64,000 nucleotides of DNA from Streptomyces galbus (GCF_005280195.1 NZ_SZPR01000003.1:216205-280204); one strand, 5' to 3'; counted from the stretch's first letter, positions 16,355 through 25,640 are shown. The notes: generated by a model from the letters alone, not told the origin. Translations and numbers: made by a program.

Positions 16355-17110
16355 ATGCGACGAGTACTCCGCGCCCCCCTGACCCTCCTGCTCGTGGCGC
16401 TCGCCGCCTTCCCCGCGGCGGCGGCCCCCGCCGGGCACACCGCAGGGCTGGTCGCCCGCGACGTCCGCGCCCACGAGGAGGCCCGCGCCCGCGTCGAGGA
16501 CCTGCGGGAGGCCGACGCCCCGCCCGGCGAGGTGCGCGACGCCGAACGGCACCGGATGGACGTCCGCAGCCGCCTGTGGGACCTGCTGTGGGCGGTGGAG
16601 CGCGGCCTCGGGGACCCGGTGGCCGTCGACCCCGCCGGGCGGGCCGGGCACTGCCCCCTCGGCCGGCGCAGCACCCCGCCCCCGGACGCCGGCGAGGACG
16701 ACGCCTGGGCCGCGCCCACCACGGGCTACCGGCTCACCGCCGGGTACGCCGAGCGCGGACGGCACTGGAAGCACCGGCACACCGGGCAGGACTTCGCGGT
16801 CGGCTCCGGCACCCCCGTGCGCGCGGTCGGCCCCGGCACGGTCCGCGTCACCACCTGCGGCGACGGCTTCGGCAACCAGGTGATCGTCCGGCACCGCGAC
16901 GGCTACTTCACCCAGTACGCCCACCTGTCGCGCATCGACGTCCGCAAGGGCCAGAAGGTGCGCGCCGGCCAGCTCCTCGGCCTGTCCGGCGCCACCGGCA
17001 ACGTCACCGGCCCGCACCTGCACTTCGAGGTCCGCATCACCCCGTACATCGGATCGGCGGTGCCGCCCCTGCCGTGGCTCGCCCGCAAGGGCGTGCACCC
17101 CGAGCAGTGA
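16355..17110 (+). CDS. Secreted M23-family peptidase
   Basis: A 251-aa protein with a Sec signal peptide (MRRVLRAPLTLLLVALAAFPAAAAPA region). An Arg/Glu-rich, probably helical segment follows (residues ~35-75), then an M23 (LytM/lysostaphin-type) zinc peptidase domain. The zinc site is visible as HTGQDFAVG (His, Asp) near residue 145 and HLHFE near residue 225, with the conserved VIVRHRDGYFTQYAHLS between. M23 enzymes cleave peptide cross-links of peptidoglycan, here outside the cell. The two genes around it also encode exported proteins, but spacing (120 and 145 bp) suggests separate promoters. Confidence 0.9.
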   Translation: MRRVLRAPLTLLLVALAAFPAAAAPAGHTAGLVARDVRAHEEARARVEDLREADAPPGEVRDAERHRMDVRSRLWDLLWAVERGLGDPVAVDPAGRAGHCPLGRRSTPPPDAGEDDAWAAPTTGYRLTAGYAERGRHWKHRHTGQDFAVGSGTPVRAVGPGTVRVTTCGDGFGNQVIVRHRDGYFTQYAHLSRIDVRKGQKVRAGQLLGLSGATGNVTGPHLHFEVRITPYIGSAVPPLPWLARKGVHPEQ

Positions 17111-17255
17111 TCCGCCCCGGCTTCCCCGCCCCCAATGGAAGATCAAAAAAGACGGTAAGGGACCTACAACCATCCCTCCCGGCGGATCGTCCAACTGCCG
17201 CCCGGTGCGGGTCGGCGCACCGGGGTCCCTTCCGTTCTGTCCCCTGGGGGAAGTC

Positions 17256-18593
17256 ATGAGTTCTGTCTCCGTCGGGCGCCTGCTGCGCCGCGGGGTGTGC
17301 GCCTCGGCCGTCGGGGCGCTCGTCGTCACCGGGCTCGTCACCGGGCTCGGCGGGGTCGCCGTCGCCGACGAGGCGCAGAGCGACCAGCTCTGGATCCAGG
17401 CGCCGTACGAGCAGGCGGTCCTCGTCGCCCCGGACGGCGGCACCGCCCCGTACCGTTCGCTGGCCCTCGGCCTCTACCACGACAACAGCAACTTCACCGT
17501 GACCGACGGCCGGCTGACCGTCGACGTCTCCGGCCTGGCCGGGGTCGCCGAGGTCGAGTGGCCCGCCGCCTGCACGCCCGACGCCGCCGGCACGGTCGCC
17601 GTGTGCGACACCGGTGACGTGCCCACCCGGCCCGGCCCCCAGGTGGAGCTGAAGCTGCGGGGCGCGCCCGGCGCCGCCGCGGGTGCCCAGGGCACCCTCG
17701 CGTACGCGGCCACCGCGACCGGCGGCCCCGACGGCACGCTCACCGCCCCGGAGGGCAGCGCGGAGACGTTCGTGACCCTCGGCTCGGGTCCCGACCTGGG
17801 CGTCCCCGCCCCGCAGGACGTCACCCACGCCACCCCGGGCACCACGCTCACCGCGCCGTTCGCCGTCACCAACACCGGCAACGAGACCGCCCACGGCTTC
17901 ACCGTGCGCATGTCGACGTCGTACGGCCTGGACCTGCTCACGCAGTTCCCGCAGTGCGCGGCCAAGGACCCGGTCGAGGGCTGGTACATGAAGGAGGTGG
18001 ACTGCACGTTCGACACCGACGTCGCGCCGGGCGCGACCGTGCAGCTTCCCGGACAGGTCCGGCTCGCCGTGAACAAGGCCGCGCTGTACGACCGTTTCGA
18101 CATCGAGGTCGAGCCGGGCGGCGGGGCCACCGACCTGTCCGGTGCGGACAACTACCGCGCGTGGAGCGTCCAGGCCGACAACACCGCCGACTTCCGGGTG
18201 CGCGGCACAGAGGTGCGCGCGGCGGCCGGCACGACCGTCGACGCCACGTTCCGCTTCGTCAACCGCGGACCGGCCTGGGTCGCCCACGTGTTCTCCGGGG
18301 ACGCGCCCGCGCTCGTCGACTTCACCGTCCCCGAGGGGACGACCGCGGTCGGCGTGCCCGACCTGTGCCAGCCGCAGTCGGCGGGCGCCGCCCGCTACAC
18401 CTGCTACCTGCCGTCCGCGGCCTACCCGGGCCTGAAGGCCGACTACACGTTCAAGCTGCGCGTCGACCGGGTCGTCCCGAACGCGACCGGCACGGTCGTC
18501 GCCCACCCGGAGCGCGGCGCCTCCACCCCGTTCGAGTTCGACCCGAAGGCGGCCAACAACACCGCCCGGGTGGTCGTGAACCCGAGCGCCTGA
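17256..18593 (+). CDS. Secreted protein with repeated Ig-like/COG1361-type domains
   Basis: A 445-aa protein starting at ATG 17256 (GGGGGA ribosome-binding site 4 nt upstream), with a signal peptide ending near AVADEA. The mature region is beta-rich with recurrent segments such as TVTDGRLTVDVSGLAG, PFAVTNTGNETAHGFTVRM and TFRFVNRGPAWVAHVFSG. They resemble the DUF11/CARDB-like beta-sandwich domains of bacterial surface proteins. Four Cys residues (for example ACTPDAAG and DLCQPQ) may form disulfides. There is no LPXTG motif and no C-terminal membrane segment, so it is probably released. Function unknown. Confidence 0.7.
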   Translation: MSSVSVGRLLRRGVCASAVGALVVTGLVTGLGGVAVADEAQSDQLWIQAPYEQAVLVAPDGGTAPYRSLALGLYHDNSNFTVTDGRLTVDVSGLAGVAEVEWPAACTPDAAGTVAVCDTGDVPTRPGPQVELKLRGAPGAAAGAQGTLAYAATATGGPDGTLTAPEGSAETFVTLGSGPDLGVPAPQDVTHATPGTTLTAPFAVTNTGNETAHGFTVRMSTSYGLDLLTQFPQCAAKDPVEGWYMKEVDCTFDTDVAPGATVQLPGQVRLAVNKAALYDRFDIEVEPGGGATDLSGADNYRAWSVQADNTADFRVRGTEVRAAAGTTVDATFRFVNRGPAWVAHVFSGDAPALVDFTVPEGTTAVGVPDLCQPQSAGAARYTCYLPSAAYPGLKADYTFKLRVDRVVPNATGTVVAHPERGASTPFEFDPKAANNTARVVVNPSA

Positions 18594-18613
18594 CACGCCC
18601 GTCGGAGCCGGGC

Positions 18614-18641
18614 GGGGGCGGGCCGCGACGGACCCGCCCCC
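18614..18641. terminator. Bidirectional hairpin between convergent genes
   Basis: GGGGGCGGG at 18614-18622 pairs perfectly with CCCGCCCCC at 18633-18641 across a 10-nt loop. It lies between the stops of two convergent genes and has no U-tract, as is common in Streptomyces. Confidence 0.6.
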
Positions 18642-18653
18642 ACCCCGCTCCTC

Positions 18654-20312
18654 CTACGGGGCGTCGATGAGGTCGTACGGCGGGACCTGCACCGTGCGGG
18701 CGCCGGGCGTGCCGCCCAGGACCACCTTGCGCAGGGAGACGTTGTTCTTCAGGTCCGTCTCCTGGAGGCGGTGGGCCGGGTTGGCCTTGACCTCGATGTA
18801 GTACGTGCCGTTCGGCAGGTCCGTGATGTCGAAGGACTGGCCGGGACGGTACTGGGTGTAGGTGTCACCGGAGCCGACGTCGAGCACCTCGCGCACGGAG
18901 ATGGAGTTCTGCTGGCCGCACGCGGTCGACAGGTCCGTGTTGTACGGGTGCCAGTTGGCGTTGCGCACCGTGTAGTCGATGGCGTCGGTGTTTGCGAGGC
19001 AGAACGCCTCCTTGCCGCTGCGCACCTGGCGGGTGCGGTCGGCGCTGAGCAGCCGGTAGCTGGCGAAGTCCGTGAAGTGCCAGTGCTCGTGGCCGATGCG
19101 CGGGTCCCACTCCATGGTGCCGGTGGGCGCGTAGCCGACCTGCTTGCCGTGGGCGTCGTAGAAGTACTGGTAGGCGTCCATCAGGTCGGCGCCCGGCTTG
19201 CGGAAGCCGTCCACGACGAGCGGGGCGGGGCCCGCGTTCCAGACGTTGGCGCTGAACGCCAGGTAGTCCTTGCCGGGTACGTCGCCGTCCTCGCCGTCGG
19301 TGACCGCGATGTCCCAGGCCGGCAGCGAACGCAGGTCCGGCTTGGGCACGTTCGCGGGGACGCCCGCGCGGCCGGTGGGCCGCCGGCCGGCGGCTTCCAG
19401 GGCCGGGGCGACACGTGAGCCGTCGGTGTGGCCGAGCCCGTCGCCGACGTGGTGGGCGAGCCCGCGGGCCTCCAGGGCGTGCGACAGGGCGCCCGGGGTG
19501 GGGGCGTCGGCGCCGCGCGGCCCGAAGTGGTGGGCTGCGTGACCCGCGCCCGCGCTGGGCCGGGAGTGCTGGGCGTGCGGGCCGGACAGGGCCGACGTGC
19601 CGCCACCGGTCTGGCGGACGGTCACCCTGATCGTCGGGCGGTCGTCCGGGATGCCGAACAGGTCGCGGTACTTCTTGGCGACCGACACCGTGGCGGTGTA
19701 CTCGCCGACGGGCAGGTCGACCGGCTTGTCGTAGTCGACGGTGCTGGAGTTGGCCGCCCAGCCCTTCTCGACGCCCCATACGGAGCCGAGGGTGAACGGG
19801 TTGGTGGAGCAGCTCTCCGGGTAGTGCGAGGTGGCCGGGGCGTCCGGACGCAGGCGTCCGGAGGCGTTGTTGGGGCAGAAGGCGCCCTTGCTCCGCGTCA
19901 CCTCCTGCCCGGCCGCGTTCTTCACGGACACCTCCAGGAAGCCCGGCAGCCCGGAGAAGTCCTTGACGAGCCCGGCGGGCAGCGTCCTGGTGGTGGTGTG
20001 CGTCCCGTTGCGCAGGATCTGCCGCGCGACGACCGGGTCCTTGTACGACGCGCGCGTCACGTTCAGTTCCAGCGGCGCGCCGTCCACCGTGACGTACGTG
20101 CCGAGGTCGAGGTAGACCCCGGGTTCCCCCTCCCACCGGTCGAGGGTCACGGCCTTCGACGCGGCGATCAGCTTGAGCTTCGGTGTCCCGGCCGGGCTCG
20201 CCGGCGCCGCACCGGCACCGGGGGCGGCCCCGGCGACGGTGACGACGGTGAGCACGGCCGCCGCGGCGAACGCCGCGCACGTCAGGGCCTTGCGGTCTGG
20301 CTGACTGGTCAT
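18654..20312 (-). CDS. Secreted lysyl-oxidase-like protein
   Basis: A 552-aa exported protein. The ATG at 20312 (GAGGA just upstream) opens MTSQPDRKALTCAAFAAAAVL, a signal peptide. The N-terminal ~230 residues are beta-rich. A His-rich, Ala/Gly/Pro-rich segment at about 245-300 contains a dozen His residues and may be a linker or metal-binding region. The C-terminal domain resembles lysyl oxidase (PF01186): WDPRIGHEHWHFTDFASYRLL near 405 holds the copper-ligand His cluster, and NGTYYIEVKANPAHRLQETD follows. Lysyl oxidases are copper amine oxidases with a Lys-Tyr quinone; whether the cofactor residues are conserved here cannot be settled by eye. Confidence 0.8.
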   Translation of the reverse strand: MTSQPDRKALTCAAFAAAAVLTVVTVAGAAPGAGAAPASPAGTPKLKLIAASKAVTLDRWEGEPGVYLDLGTYVTVDGAPLELNVTRASYKDPVVARQILRNGTHTTTRTLPAGLVKDFSGLPGFLEVSVKNAAGQEVTRSKGAFCPNNASGRLRPDAPATSHYPESCSTNPFTLGSVWGVEKGWAANSSTVDYDKPVDLPVGEYTATVSVAKKYRDLFGIPDDRPTIRVTVRQTGGGTSALSGPHAQHSRPSAGAGHAAHHFGPRGADAPTPGALSHALEARGLAHHVGDGLGHTDGSRVAPALEAAGRRPTGRAGVPANVPKPDLRSLPAWDIAVTDGEDGDVPGKDYLAFSANVWNAGPAPLVVDGFRKPGADLMDAYQYFYDAHGKQVGYAPTGTMEWDPRIGHEHWHFTDFASYRLLSADRTRQVRSGKEAFCLANTDAIDYTVRNANWHPYNTDLSTACGQQNSISVREVLDVGSGDTYTQYRPGQSFDITDLPNGTYYIEVKANPAHRLQETDLKNNVSLRKVVLGGTPGARTVQVPPYDLIDAP

Positions 20313-20603
20313 CGGTTCCTCGTCTGCGAGTGCCATGGTCAGTGGCATCGGACTGGACAGCCCACACCCCCGGCCGACAGGAACGACGCACCCCAGCGCG
20401 CCCCGACCGCGACTGTGAACATCCTGTGAGAGGGGCGAAGGGCGGGCGGGGGTTGCCTGTCGGGGCGGATGTCCACCGGGAGCAGGGGGCGCCGACTATG
20501 GTGATCCCGTGTGGAAAGTGTGTGCGGGGTCACACACGCGTGGTACGGCGGGCGGGCGGGGGCCGTCTTCGTCGTCGGGCTGCTTGGGGGGCTTGTGTAC
20601 GAG

Positions 20604-22733
20604 ATGGTCAAGGGCGCCAACGTGGGGTTGGCGACGCTCAGCGACAACGTCGACGCGGTGATCGTGAGCCTCGGGTGGGCGAGCCCCACCGGTGAGGGCG
20701 ACGCGGACGTGTCCGTGCTGCTGCTCGACGCGAGCGGCAAGGTCCGCAGCGACGCGGACTTCTACTTCTACAACCACCCGGTCGCGGCCGACGGCAGCGT
20801 GCACCTGCTGGGCAAACAGCCCGCGGGGGAGGGCAGCGAGGACCGCATCGGCTTCGACCTGACCGCCGTCCCGGCCGGGATCGAACGGGTGGTCATCGCC
20901 GCGAGCCGCTACGGGGGAGCCCGGTTCGGCGAACTCGAGGACCTGCGGGTGACGTTGGCCGACGGGTCGGGCGAGGAGCTGCTGCGGTTCTCGATCGACG
21001 ACGCGGGGTCGGTGAGCGCGTTCATCTTCGGCGAGCTGTACCGGCGCGGCGAGGAGTGGAAGTTCCGCGCGGTCGGCCAGGGCTACGACAACGGCCTGGC
21101 GGGGCTGGCGACGGACTTCGGGGTGGACATCGACGACGCCGATGACGCGGCCGACGCGGCCGACGGTGCGGACGACGCGGACGGCGCGGAGGGCGCTGAC
21201 GCCGGTGCTGCTTCCGGCGCCCCCGTCGCCGTGGAGGACACCGCCGGGAGCACGGTCGAGGCGGAATCGCCGGCCGGCGGGGAGCCGTTGCCCGCCGTAC
21301 CGGCCCCCCGGCGGCCCGAGGAGCAGGGCGGGGCACGGGACGCCGTAGGGGGCGAGCCGCAGGGCGCGGCGGGGAGCGAGCCGCGCAAGGCCGCCCGGCC
21401 CCGCACCGCCCGGCGCAAGGTGACCCTGCCGAAGACGGCACGCGCGTCCCTCGCGGAGAACGAGTCCTGGCGGCCGGCCCGGCTCTTCCCCGTGTCGGCG
21501 CTCAAGAGCGACCGCGACCGCGAGACGCGGGCCACGTCGGTCCTGCTGTCGGTGATGGCGCAGGTGCCGGAGTTCGGGCGGCGGCTCACGGCGGGCTTCG
21601 GCGCCCCGGCCGGCCGGATGGAGACGTTCACCGAGGTGTCCCTGCCGCACGGTGACACCCCGCGCCGGCCCGACGGCGTCCTGCGCGTCGAGCGGGCCGG
21701 CAAGCTGTGGACGGCGCTCGTCGAGACCAAGACCAACGGCAACGCCCTGCGGGCCGAACAGGTGCAGGCGTACATGGACATCGCCGCGCGCCGCGGTTAC
21801 GAGGCCGTCGTCACGCTCTCCAACGACGTGGCCCTGGAAGGCAGTCCACTGGTCGACGTGAAGACCGACGGCCGCCGCAAGCACAAGGTGGCCCTGTGGC
21901 ACCTGTCCTGGGCCGAGGTCGCGCACCAGGCGCAGATGCTGATCCGCCACGAGGGCGTCGGCAACAGCGCCCACGCCTGGCTGCTCCAGGAGCTGCTGCA
22001 CTACCTCCAGCACGAGAACTCCGGGTGCCACGGCTTCCAGAACATGGGCGCCGCCTGGGTGCCCGTGCGCAAGGGCATCGACGACGAGACCCTGTGCCAG
22101 GGCGACCCGCGGACGCTGGAGGTCGTCGAGAGCTGGGAGCGGCTCATCCGCCAGGTCTGCCTGGGCCTCGGCGGCGAGCTCGGCCAGAAGGTGCTGCCGG
22201 TGCGGCGCGCCCGGCGCGGCACCGACCCCGGGGTGCGCCGGGCCCGGATGGCCGACGAGCTGTGCCGGGACGGCAGGCTGCACGCGGAGGTGCTGATCGA
22301 GGGCGCCCCGGGCGTCCTGACCGTCGCCGCGGACCTGCGCACCGGCAAGCTGCGCACCTCCATCGAGGTCCCGGCGCCCGAGCAGGGCTACCCGCTCAAC
22401 TGGGCCAAGCGGCTGGTGCGACGGCTGGCCGAGGCACCGGCCGACCTGCACGTGGAGACCCTGGTCGAGGGCGAGGGCGGCGGGCCGCGCGGCACCCTGG
22501 AGCGGCTGCGCCCCGAGCCGGCGGACCTGCTGCCGAAGAACGGCGCCCGGATCACCGGGTTCCGGCTGTCCCTGTTCAAGAGCATGGGCAGCAGCCGCGG
22601 CAACGCGGAGACCGGCTTCATCCGCAGCGTCGACGACGCCGTGCACCGTTTCCACGACGGTGTGGTGGTCCACCTGGACCGGCCCGCGGGGCGCAGGTCC
22701 GCGGCCGCGGCGCCGGCGGTCGCGGCGGGCTGA
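20604..22733 (+). CDS. TerD-domain protein fused to a PD-(D/E)XK nuclease-like domain
   Basis: A 709-aa protein. Residues 1-180 are a TerD/CABP domain (MVKGANVGLATLSDNVDAV, then DFYFYNHPV near 53 and EDRIGFDLTAVPAGIERVVIAAS near 80) of the calcium-binding tellurite/stress family. An acidic Ala/Asp linker (about 180-260) and a basic segment follow. From ~290 a second domain appears: RRPDGVL (Asp357), then ALVETKTNGNAL (Glu374, Lys376) and EQVQAYMDIAARRGYEAVVTLSNDV. That is the layout of a PD-(D/E)XK nuclease core. A C-terminal domain of ~250 residues is unidentified. ATG 20604 fits the TerD N-terminus; GTG 20595 is an alternative. A hairpin terminator follows. Confidence 0.8.
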   Translation: MVKGANVGLATLSDNVDAVIVSLGWASPTGEGDADVSVLLLDASGKVRSDADFYFYNHPVAADGSVHLLGKQPAGEGSEDRIGFDLTAVPAGIERVVIAASRYGGARFGELEDLRVTLADGSGEELLRFSIDDAGSVSAFIFGELYRRGEEWKFRAVGQGYDNGLAGLATDFGVDIDDADDAADAADGADDADGAEGADAGAASGAPVAVEDTAGSTVEAESPAGGEPLPAVPAPRRPEEQGGARDAVGGEPQGAAGSEPRKAARPRTARRKVTLPKTARASLAENESWRPARLFPVSALKSDRDRETRATSVLLSVMAQVPEFGRRLTAGFGAPAGRMETFTEVSLPHGDTPRRPDGVLRVERAGKLWTALVETKTNGNALRAEQVQAYMDIAARRGYEAVVTLSNDVALEGSPLVDVKTDGRRKHKVALWHLSWAEVAHQAQMLIRHEGVGNSAHAWLLQELLHYLQHENSGCHGFQNMGAAWVPVRKGIDDETLCQGDPRTLEVVESWERLIRQVCLGLGGELGQKVLPVRRARRGTDPGVRRARMADELCRDGRLHAEVLIEGAPGVLTVAADLRTGKLRTSIEVPAPEQGYPLNWAKRLVRRLAEAPADLHVETLVEGEGGGPRGTLERLRPEPADLLPKNGARITGFRLSLFKSMGSSRGNAETGFIRSVDDAVHRFHDGVVVHLDRPAGRRSAAAAPAVAAG

Positions 22734-22743
22734 GCCGGCGGGT

Positions 22744-22776
22744 CCCGCCTCCCGGTGGACGGAACCGGGAGGCGGG
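22744..22776. terminator. Bidirectional hairpin terminator
   Basis: A perfect 13-bp stem (CCCGCCTCCCGGT at 22744-22756, ACCGGGAGGCGGG at 22764-22776) with a 7-nt loop. It starts 11 bp after the TerD-fusion stop and lies 54 bp from the end of the convergent membrane glycosyltransferase gene. Confidence 0.8.
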
Positions 22777-22829
22777 TCCGTGGATCGCGCCGGTTCGTCC
22801 ACAGGGTGTGGACAACTGTTCGGGTCGGG

Positions 22830-24173
22830 TCACCAGCCCGTCAGCAGGGTGTGGTTGAGCAGGAGGGCGAGGGCCGCCTGGGCGGTCAGCCAGGGCCGGG
22901 GGCGGGGGAGGAAGGCGCAGCAGGGCAGGAGCCACAGGGCGAACGGGAGCCAGATGCGTTCCGTCTCGGCCTTGCTCATGCCCGACAGGTCCGCGACCAG
23001 CAGCGCGGCCAGCGCCGCCGCGACCAGGACGGCCAGCCGGCGGTCGGCTCCCGGCGCCGGGTGCCGCAGGGCCGTACCGCCGCGGCTCAGGCCCGCCGCC
23101 GTCGCCGGGCCCGTGATCAGCGCCGTGCAGGCCAGGTTGGCCCACACCCAGTAGCCGTACGGGCGGACGCCGCCCGCCCCCTCGTAGTAGCGGGTGACCA
23201 GCAGCCGGTACGCCTCCCACCAGTCGAAGCCGGCCACCGTGAACGCCGTGGGCACCACCGCCAGGCCCGCCAGGAACAGCACCGCCCGAGGCACGGGACG
23301 CGCCCGCGCGCCCCGCCCGCCCAGCACCACCACGGCCGCGCCGATCAGCGCGTACAGCGTCAGGCCGTACGACAGGTAGCAGGTCAGGCCGAAGAGCAGG
23401 CCGGAGAGGGCGGCGTACGGCAGCGACCGGCGCGCGGGGCCGCCGGTCACCGCCAGGGCCAGGCAGGCCACCGCCCACGCCGCCACCGCCGCGAAGTACG
23501 CGTCCGCCGACACCCCCTGCCACACCGCGGCGGGCGCCAGCACCAGGAAAGGCGCCGCCCGCCGGGCCAGGGACTCACCGGTCAGGGCCCGTACCGCCAC
23601 CAGCACCGCCGCGCCCGCCGTCGCGCCGGTCACCACGCACCACGCGGCCGCCCAGCCGCCGCCCCCGAGGCCGGCCCGGTCCAGGAGCACGAACGTGAGC
23701 GTCGAGCCGGGCGGGTGACCGGCGACGTGGGCGGGCCAGTTGTCGGGCGAGTGCAGCAGGATGTGCCGGCTGAAGCCGGCCAGCGCGGCCGGGATGTCGT
23801 CGAAGCGGCCGACGGCACGCAGGTACTCGTTCCGCGTGGTGAGCCGGCCCGCCACGCCCCGCTGCCAGCCGTCCACCAGGGCCAGCGAGAAGATCCAGGC
23901 CGTCGCCGTCGCCCAGACCGCCGCGAGCAGGGCGGGCCAGCGCAGCCGCGCGGCCAGGACGGGACCGTGGACGACCACCGCCGCCGCGAGGACCACGGCC
24001 GCCGGGGTGCCGGGGCCGACGTGCGGGTCCCAGGTCGCCAGCAGCGGCGGCCAGTTCACCCGCAGCCGGTCCTGGATCGGCCGGCCGGCCAGCACCGCCG
24101 CGACGACGAGCAGCACGGCCGCGGCGACGGCGTACGCGTCCCGGCGCCCGGCGCGGACCGGGCGGCCGGTCAC
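22830..24173 (-). CDS. Polytopic membrane glycosyltransferase-like protein
   Basis: A 447-aa protein with about ten membrane segments, starting at GTG 24173 in a 4-nt GTGA overlap with the upstream methyltransferase stop. An extracytoplasmic loop after the first helices contains NWPAHVAGHPPGSTLTFVLLD, where the HPPG motif recalls the substrate loop of polyprenyl-phosphate-sugar-dependent GT-C (mannosyltransferase-like) enzymes. Later SGMSKAETERIWLPFALW is another GT-C-like C-terminal motif. It probably transfers a sugar from a lipid carrier outside the membrane. As last gene of a four-gene operon with a GT2 and a DUF2064 enzyme, it likely completes a glycosylation pathway. Confidence 0.75.
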   Translation of the reverse strand: MTGRPVRAGRRDAYAVAAAVLLVVAAVLAGRPIQDRLRVNWPPLLATWDPHVGPGTPAAVVLAAAVVVHGPVLAARLRWPALLAAVWATATAWIFSLALVDGWQRGVAGRLTTRNEYLRAVGRFDDIPAALAGFSRHILLHSPDNWPAHVAGHPPGSTLTFVLLDRAGLGGGGWAAAWCVVTGATAGAAVLVAVRALTGESLARRAAPFLVLAPAAVWQGVSADAYFAAVAAWAVACLALAVTGGPARRSLPYAALSGLLFGLTCYLSYGLTLYALIGAAVVVLGGRGARARPVPRAVLFLAGLAVVPTAFTVAGFDWWEAYRLLVTRYYEGAGGVRPYGYWVWANLACTALITGPATAAGLSRGGTALRHPAPGADRRLAVLVAAALAALLVADLSGMSKAETERIWLPFALWLLPCCAFLPRPRPWLTAQAALALLLNHTLLTGW

Positions 24174-24916
24174 CGTGCTCTCCGTCCGCCGGCCGGTGCC
24201 GCCCCGCTGCGCAGGGCCGCGAACCGGCGGTCGTCCGCCGTCCACACACCGGCCGGGTCCCAGCCGCGGGCGTACCGCAGCAGGGCCGCCGTCCCCAACC
24301 GCGCCCAGGGGAACGGCGGTTCGGTCTGCCGTACGTCGCCGACGCCGACGACGTGCACGTGCGTGCGCTCGTCCACGTCCACCGGCGCGGTCTCGGCGAT
24401 CAGCAGCCCCCCGGGGCGCAGCAGCCGGGCCACCCGGTCGAGCAGGGTCCGCGGGTCGCCGCCTATGCCGAGGTTGCCGTCCATCAGCAGCACCGTGTCC
24501 CAACGCCCCTCCGCGGGCAGCGGGTCGAACACGGAACGGCGCAGCGCCTGCCCGCCGAGCCGCACGGTGTGGGCCACGGCGGCCGGGCTGACGTCGATGC
24601 CGAGGACGGTACGGCCGCGCGCCGCGAGTTCCGCGACCAGCCGGCCGGGGCCGCAGCCCACGTCCAGCACCGCGCCCTCGCAGCGGTCCAGCACCGCCCG
24701 GTCGACCGCGTTCGCCCGCGCGCACCAGCGTTCGACGTCCAGCGGCAGCAGCCAGCCGTCGGCCCGGCGCAGGAACAGCGGCCCGCGTCCGGTGCGCAGG
24801 GCGGTGGCGTACGGGTCGGAGGCGGACCACGCCCCCGGGACCCCCGGGCCGGCCTGTGCCGTCGCCGGGTCGTGGGCCGCCACCTCCGTCGCCGTACCGC
24901 TGCCGCCGCCGCTCAC
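24170..24916 (-). CDS. Class I SAM-dependent methyltransferase
   Basis: A 248-aa protein with a Rossmann-fold methyltransferase core. Motif I is VLDVGCGPGRLVAELAARG near residue 85, the acidic end of strand 2 is GIDVSPAAV, motif II is WDTVLLMDGNLGIGG and motif III is LLRPGGLLIAET. The N-terminal ~40 residues are a disordered Gly/Ala-rich lead. Start is GTG 24916 after GAGGGAGGGGG. It overlaps the downstream membrane protein by 4 nt and follows the DUF2064 gene by 31 bp. The substrate is unknown; the operon suggests a saccharide or a glycolipid intermediate. Confidence 0.85.
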   Translation of the reverse strand: MSGGGSGTATEVAAHDPATAQAGPGVPGAWSASDPYATALRTGRGPLFLRRADGWLLPLDVERWCARANAVDRAVLDRCEGAVLDVGCGPGRLVAELAARGRTVLGIDVSPAAVAHTVRLGGQALRRSVFDPLPAEGRWDTVLLMDGNLGIGGDPRTLLDRVARLLRPGGLLIAETAPVDVDERTHVHVVGVGDVRQTEPPFPWARLGTAALLRYARGWDPAGVWTADDRRFAALRSGAAPAGGRRAR

Positions 24917-24947
24917 GCCGCCCCCTCCCTCGTCGTACAGCCGCCGC

Positions 24948-25640
24948 TCACGACCGCACCCCCGGCCCGGACGCGGCCAGTCGCCGCGCGAAGCGGCCCG
25001 TCGGGGCCAGGGCGGCGACCTCCGCCGCGTCGGCCGCCGTGTCCACGTCCCGCAGGCACGGCAGGTCCCGCACCCGCAGTCCCGCCGCCCGCAGCCGCTC
25101 GCGCTGTACGGCGCCGGTGACCGGCGTCGACATCGGCACGCCCCGCAGCAGGGCCTCCGCCCGGCCGGGGTCGGCGAGCCCGAGCGCCCAGAAACCGCCG
25201 TCGGCGGCGGGCCCGAACCAGGCGTCGCAGCCGGTGAAGTCCACGCCCAGCAGCTCGGGGGTGACCTGCGGGGTGTCCATGCCGATCAGCAGGGCCGGTC
25301 CCGGCCGGTGCGCGAAGGCGGCGGCGAGGCGGGCGTCGAGCCCTCCGCCGCACTGCGGCACGACGTCGATGCCGGGCGGCAGCCACGGGCCGCGGGAGCC
25401 GTCGAGCACCAGGACACGGTGGGCGGCGGGCGTGGCGGCCACGGTGCGCAGGGTGTCGGCGAGGGCGGCCTCGGCGAGGGCGGCGGCCTCCTGCGGCGAG
25501 TACGGCGGGGTGAGGCGGGTCTTGACGCGGCCGGGACGCGGCTCCTTGGCGATGACCAGGAGGGTGGCGAGGGGGGTGGCGAGGGGGGTGGTGGGGGCGG
25601 CGGGGAGGCCGGCGGGGCGGGCGTCCCGCGCGGTCGTCAT
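24948..25640 (-). CDS. DUF2064 / TIGR04282-family glycosyltransferase-like protein
   Basis: A 230-aa protein with the nucleotidyl/glycosyltransferase A-type pattern of TIGR04282 proteins. LLVIAKEPRPGRVKTRLTPPYS near residue 27 corresponds to the nucleotide-binding loop, LLIGMDTPQVTPELL to the DxD-like centre, and DAWFGPAADGGFWALGL to the product-side loop. Homologues often sit beside a GT2 glycosyltransferase. Here the ATG lies in a 4-nt ATGA overlap with the upstream GT2 stop, so the two are translationally coupled. Its biochemical reaction is not established in the family. Confidence 0.82.
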   Translation of the reverse strand: MTTARDARPAGLPAAPTTPLATPLATLLVIAKEPRPGRVKTRLTPPYSPQEAAALAEAALADTLRTVAATPAAHRVLVLDGSRGPWLPPGIDVVPQCGGGLDARLAAAFAHRPGPALLIGMDTPQVTPELLGVDFTGCDAWFGPAADGGFWALGLADPGRAEALLRGVPMSTPVTGAVQRERLRAAGLRVRDLPCLRDVDTAADAAEVAALAPTGRFARRLAASGPGVRS

